Of a stretch of DNA of 47,937 nt, positions 45,876 to 47,937 are shown piece by piece. Made by a program: the position numbers and the translations under genes. Source of the stretch: a bacterium (GTDB lineage: Bacteria; Bacillota_I; Bacilli_A; Izemoplasmatales; Hujiaoplasmataceae); contig JAUXXX010000026.1 of NCBI GenBank assembly GCA_030684695.1, forward strand, positions 1 to 47,937, given 5' to 3'. The stretch's first letter is position 1, and the number at the start of each line of letters is the position of its first letter. The notes below the pieces were generated by a model. The model worked only from the letters and a program-made list of their open reading frames with translations, ran no database searches and had not been told where the DNA came from.

Positions 45876-47150
45876 TTAAGATAGATTGAATGAGTAATAA
45901 ATTTCTTCCTTTTTCATTGGTGTCAGGAGACCTATTCCTTTATGATATCGTTGCGTGTTGTAATAATTCATATACTCGTTAACGTGTTGGATGTATTCTT
46001 GAATCGTGCGAAACGATTGCCTCTGATAGATGGCTTCCTTTTTGAAGTTAGAAAAGAACGATTCCATGACAGAGTTGTCGTAGGGATATCCTGGAGCGCT
46101 GAATGATTGAGAGATTTCTTGTTTTCTAAGATACATCTGGAACTGTTCCGAAGTGTATTGAACCCCGCGATCACTATGAAACATGTGAGGCTTTGTTTTG
46201 CGATTATCAGTAGCTGAATCAAAGGTAAGGAGCGTTAATCTTGTGTTACATTTCCTCGAAACAAGATGGGCGATAATCTTTCTAGAAAATAAATCCAAAA
46301 TAGCACACAAATAGACAGGTTTTTTGTTGATCTTGATTTCAGTAATATCGCTGACCCAGACTAAATTGGGAGCTTTCTGGGTGAATTGTTGATTGAGAAG
46401 GTTCTTACAGTTTTCATTTGTTCGTTTCGGTGGTCGAATGAAAGCTGGCTTCTTTTTCGATTGATCGCTGATACCCATATCTTGCATTAATTGATACATT
46501 TTCTCTATGCTTATGGATGTTCCGTTAAGAATCATATCATTTCGCATCTTAACGCCACCGATTCTTTTCTTATGTTTTAAATAAACTTTCATGATTTCCT
46601 TTTTAAGCAACTGATCACGTAACTGATGGATTGTCATTTTTGTATGATACTGATAGTAATAGGTCGAACGGGAATAGTTGAATACCTCACATAGCAATTT
46701 GAGTGAATGTTTCGGTCGAAGCGATGTGATGATAGCTTGTTTTTCAAACACACTCATATCGTGCGTAATCGATGTGGATTTAAGTAATGAGTTAATGGTT
46801 TTAAGGCGTGTGGTTTGATCTGTTGCGTAGGCCCTTTTACTTGTCAACTCATTTGGTAAAGATTGCTTGTATTTCCTTGTCCACAAATAGACAGTACTTT
46901 GCTTGAGATTGTAATCAATGCAAAGGCTTTTAACAGAAATACCCGAGAGAACTTTAAGTACAATCATCGATTGTTCCTTTTGAGAGTAAACAGTTGATTT
47001 GTCTTGAATAAAGGCTTCCTTCTGGTTGATCCATGAATAGATTGTACTTTTTTTTAGCTTGTAATTTTTACCTATTTCTTCGACGTTTTTTCCTTTCAGA
47101 AAATCAATATATACTGAATTTTGGAGGTGTAGCCTCTGCTCTTTATTCAT
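45876..47150 (-). CDS. IS3-family transposase (single-frame)
   Basis: 424 residues, apparently intact. The DDE catalytic triad of the retroviral-integrase fold is D268 (WVSDITE), D327 (FHSDRGVQYTS) and E363 (NSVMESFFSNFKKE). The N-terminal 95 residues contain two similar helix-turn-helix units (about 12-42 and 61-92). IS3 elements usually split HTH (orfA) and DDE (orfB) into two frames joined by ribosomal frameshifting; here both are in one frame. AAAGGAGACC precedes the ATG. I could not find convincing terminal inverted repeats or a target duplication. Confidence 0.92.
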   Translation of the reverse strand: MNKEQRLHLQNSVYIDFLKGKNVEEIGKNYKLKKSTIYSWINQKEAFIQDKSTVYSQKEQSMIVLKVLSGISVKSLCIDYNLKQSTVYLWTRKYKQSLPNELTSKRAYATDQTTRLKTINSLLKSTSITHDMSVFEKQAIITSLRPKHSLKLLCEVFNYSRSTYYYQYHTKMTIHQLRDQLLKKEIMKVYLKHKKRIGGVKMRNDMILNGTSISIEKMYQLMQDMGISDQSKKKPAFIRPPKRTNENCKNLLNQQFTQKAPNLVWVSDITEIKINKKPVYLCAILDLFSRKIIAHLVSRKCNTRLTLLTFDSATDNRKTKPHMFHSDRGVQYTSEQFQMYLRKQEISQSFSAPGYPYDNSVMESFFSNFKKEAIYQRQSFRTIQEYIQHVNEYMNYYNTQRYHKGIGLLTPMKKEEIYYSFNLS

Positions 47151-47179
47151 TTTTGGTCTCCTTTGTGATTTTACTGAAG

Positions 47180-47185
47180 ATTATA
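47180..47185 (-). promoter_or_regulatory. -10 box of the transposase gene
   Basis: TATAAT on the minus strand, 29 bases before the transposase ATG. No certain -35. Confidence 0.5.
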
Positions 47186-47508
47186 CAACAAATAGATAAA
47201 AACATGTTAAATACAAAAAAAAACGGTAATTTCTATCATTGATGTTTAATTTTTCCGATATTAATGGAGCGCTACATCTGGAGATATTCATTTGAAGAAA
47301 TACAATTTAGACTTCCAATTTTTGATCACAAATGAACACTAATTTCAATCATTTCTCATATATATGGAGAAATAGCCTGTATTCATCGATATTATGCAAC
47401 AAAACGTGAAAATACCATCAAATAGTTGGACAGTATGTTTGTGAAATAATTAACCTTTATTTTTATCATGTATGTTTACTATTTATTATTAAAGTGCTAT
47501 ACTTGGGC
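47186..47508. other. AT-rich gap without a recognisable gene
   Basis: No coding frame with a ribosome site is seen. It contains a near-palindrome at 47351-47373 (ATTTCTC and GAGAAAT arms around ATATATATG). Near its right end is a promoter-like pair, TTTACT 47475-47480 and TATACT 47498-47503 with a 17-base spacer, pointing into the degenerate tmRNA copy. Confidence 0.6.
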
Positions 47509-47596
47509 CTAGAAAGCATATGTAGCAGAAACTGAAAATGATTATGTTGGAGATTATTCCAGTAATTAGGGTGTTCAAATCCCCTCAACTCTACCA
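47509..47596 (+). repeat. Degenerate second copy of the tmRNA 3' end (att-like relic)
   Basis: The last 27 bases align with the tmRNA terminus around an identical TTCAAATCCCC core, followed by CTCAACTCTACCA versus CCCAGCTCCACCA. Upstream, AAGCATATGTAG mirrors AAGCATGTAG of the tmRNA. The T-stem has a mismatch and no 5' partner strand for an acceptor stem exists, so it is not a functional tmRNA or tRNA. This is what an att site left by an ssrA-targeting element would look like. Confidence 0.65.
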
Positions 47597-47604
47597 GTAT
47601 TCAA

Positions 47605-47937
47605 AACAAAGGCTGTAAGACATGCCCTGGTGATAACATCTCCGTGAGCATACTAGAACAAGCGATTCAAAACCAAGTAAACTACATCACTCAGCATAAG
47701 AAAGCATTCCTTCAGCAAGTCTTTGATGCCGTTCAAAACAATCCTAAACGACTAGAACTTGTCCGCAATCAAGAAGAGTTAAGTAAAAAGATAGAGGTTT
47801 TAGAAGAGAAAATATGTGGCGTACAAGAAAGCAAAGAAGAGTTTTATAGAATGGTTCAAGCGGAGATTGAACGGGAGTTAACCAGCTGTAGATTAGAGCT
47901 TGCAAACACGAAAAACTTGTTAGCAACTACTCTAAAT
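47605..47937 (+). pseudogene. Truncated serine-recombinase-like C-terminal fragment (runs off the window)
   Basis: An open frame with no start codon or ribosome site continues to the window edge. It reads NKGCKTCPGDNISVSILEQAI, then a Lys/Glu-rich coiled coil (LVRNQEELSKKIEVLEEKI...). This resembles the zinc-ribbon end and coiled coil of large serine recombinases, whose N-terminal catalytic domain is missing here. The frame is blocked upstream by TAA at 47563-47565 and begins in the att-like repeat. Probably the remains of the element's own integrase. Confidence 0.6.

Larger units (their letters stand above)
45838..47596. mobile_element. Putative insertion scar between tmRNA 3' end and its degenerate copy
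   Basis: The interval is bounded by the true tmRNA 3' end and an imperfect repeat of that end at 47570-47596. It holds only an IS3-type transposase and AT-rich sequence. That is the layout expected if an element once integrated into ssrA and was later eroded and invaded by an insertion sequence. The boundaries are inferred. Confidence 0.45.

Noticed and set aside
45838-47230. Terminal inverted repeats of the IS element
   Set aside because: The best pairing (TTTTTACATTAAGAT near 45869 with TTTTTGTATTTAACAT near 47218 on the other strand) is weak and AT-rich, so I do not claim it.
47509-47596. A tRNA gene ending in ACCA
   Set aside because: No 5' strand complementary to the acceptor end, no D-arm or anticodon arm, and a mismatch in the T-stem.

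Overview
The window is a compact, AT-rich chromosomal segment from a low-GC Gram-positive bacterium. The gene content and order resemble wall-less or near-wall-less Firmicutes relatives (Acholeplasma/Izemoplasma/Haloplasma-type). Supporting points: conserved Firmicutes order gpmI-eno-secG-rnr-smpB-ssrA; secA followed by prfB; a Leu T-box before leuS; lipoproteins; ECF S components. prfB (RF2) is present and several genes end in TGA (comFA, recX, ung), so TGA is a stop and the Mycoplasma code 4 does not apply. The taxonomic placement is inference from gene content only.

Layout. 1-3.4 kb: a truncated gene, a six-helix membrane protein with a degenerate HD-like tail, metK and a LemA-like protein. 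3.4-4.9 kb (minus): mnmL-mnmM tRNA wobble-uridine modification pair. 5.0-10.9 kb: membrane protein, T-box and leuS, comFA with a shrunken comFC-like gene, hpf. 11.0-24.3 kb: secA, prfB, yitT, recX, then a glycogen cluster glgB-glgC-glgD/glgA fusion-glgP. 24.3-29.9 kb: lipoprotein, cyclase-family enzyme, FMN riboswitch controlling a long RibU-like riboflavin S component, K+-dependent membrane pyrophosphatase, and a convergent membrane protein. 30-36.9 kb: phosphodiesterase, PfkB sugar kinase, nitroreductase, phosphoglucomutase, Cys-rich mini-protein, ung, FolT-like transporter, lipoprotein. 37-45.8 kb: GH13 glucan hydrolase diverging from gpmI across a cre-like operator, then a small membrane protein, eno, secG, rnr, smpB and tmRNA. 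45.8-47.9 kb: accessory region after tmRNA with an IS3-family transposase, an AT-rich gap, a degenerate second copy of the tmRNA 3' end and a truncated serine-recombinase-like reading frame.

How it fits together. Phosphoglucomutase, GlgC, GlgD/GlgA, GlgB, GlgP and the GH13 enzyme form a complete intracellular glycogen storage and mobilisation route feeding lower glycolysis (gpmI, eno). The most unusual gene is a single 804-residue fusion of a GlgD-like regulatory adenylyltransferase with glycogen synthase. Transcription signals are easy to read: many genes have a GGTATAAT-type -10 box a few tens of bases before an AGGTGA-type ribosome site, and strong intrinsic terminators, several shared by convergent genes. 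The second distinctive region is the ssrA-flanking scar, which looks like the remains of an integrated element.
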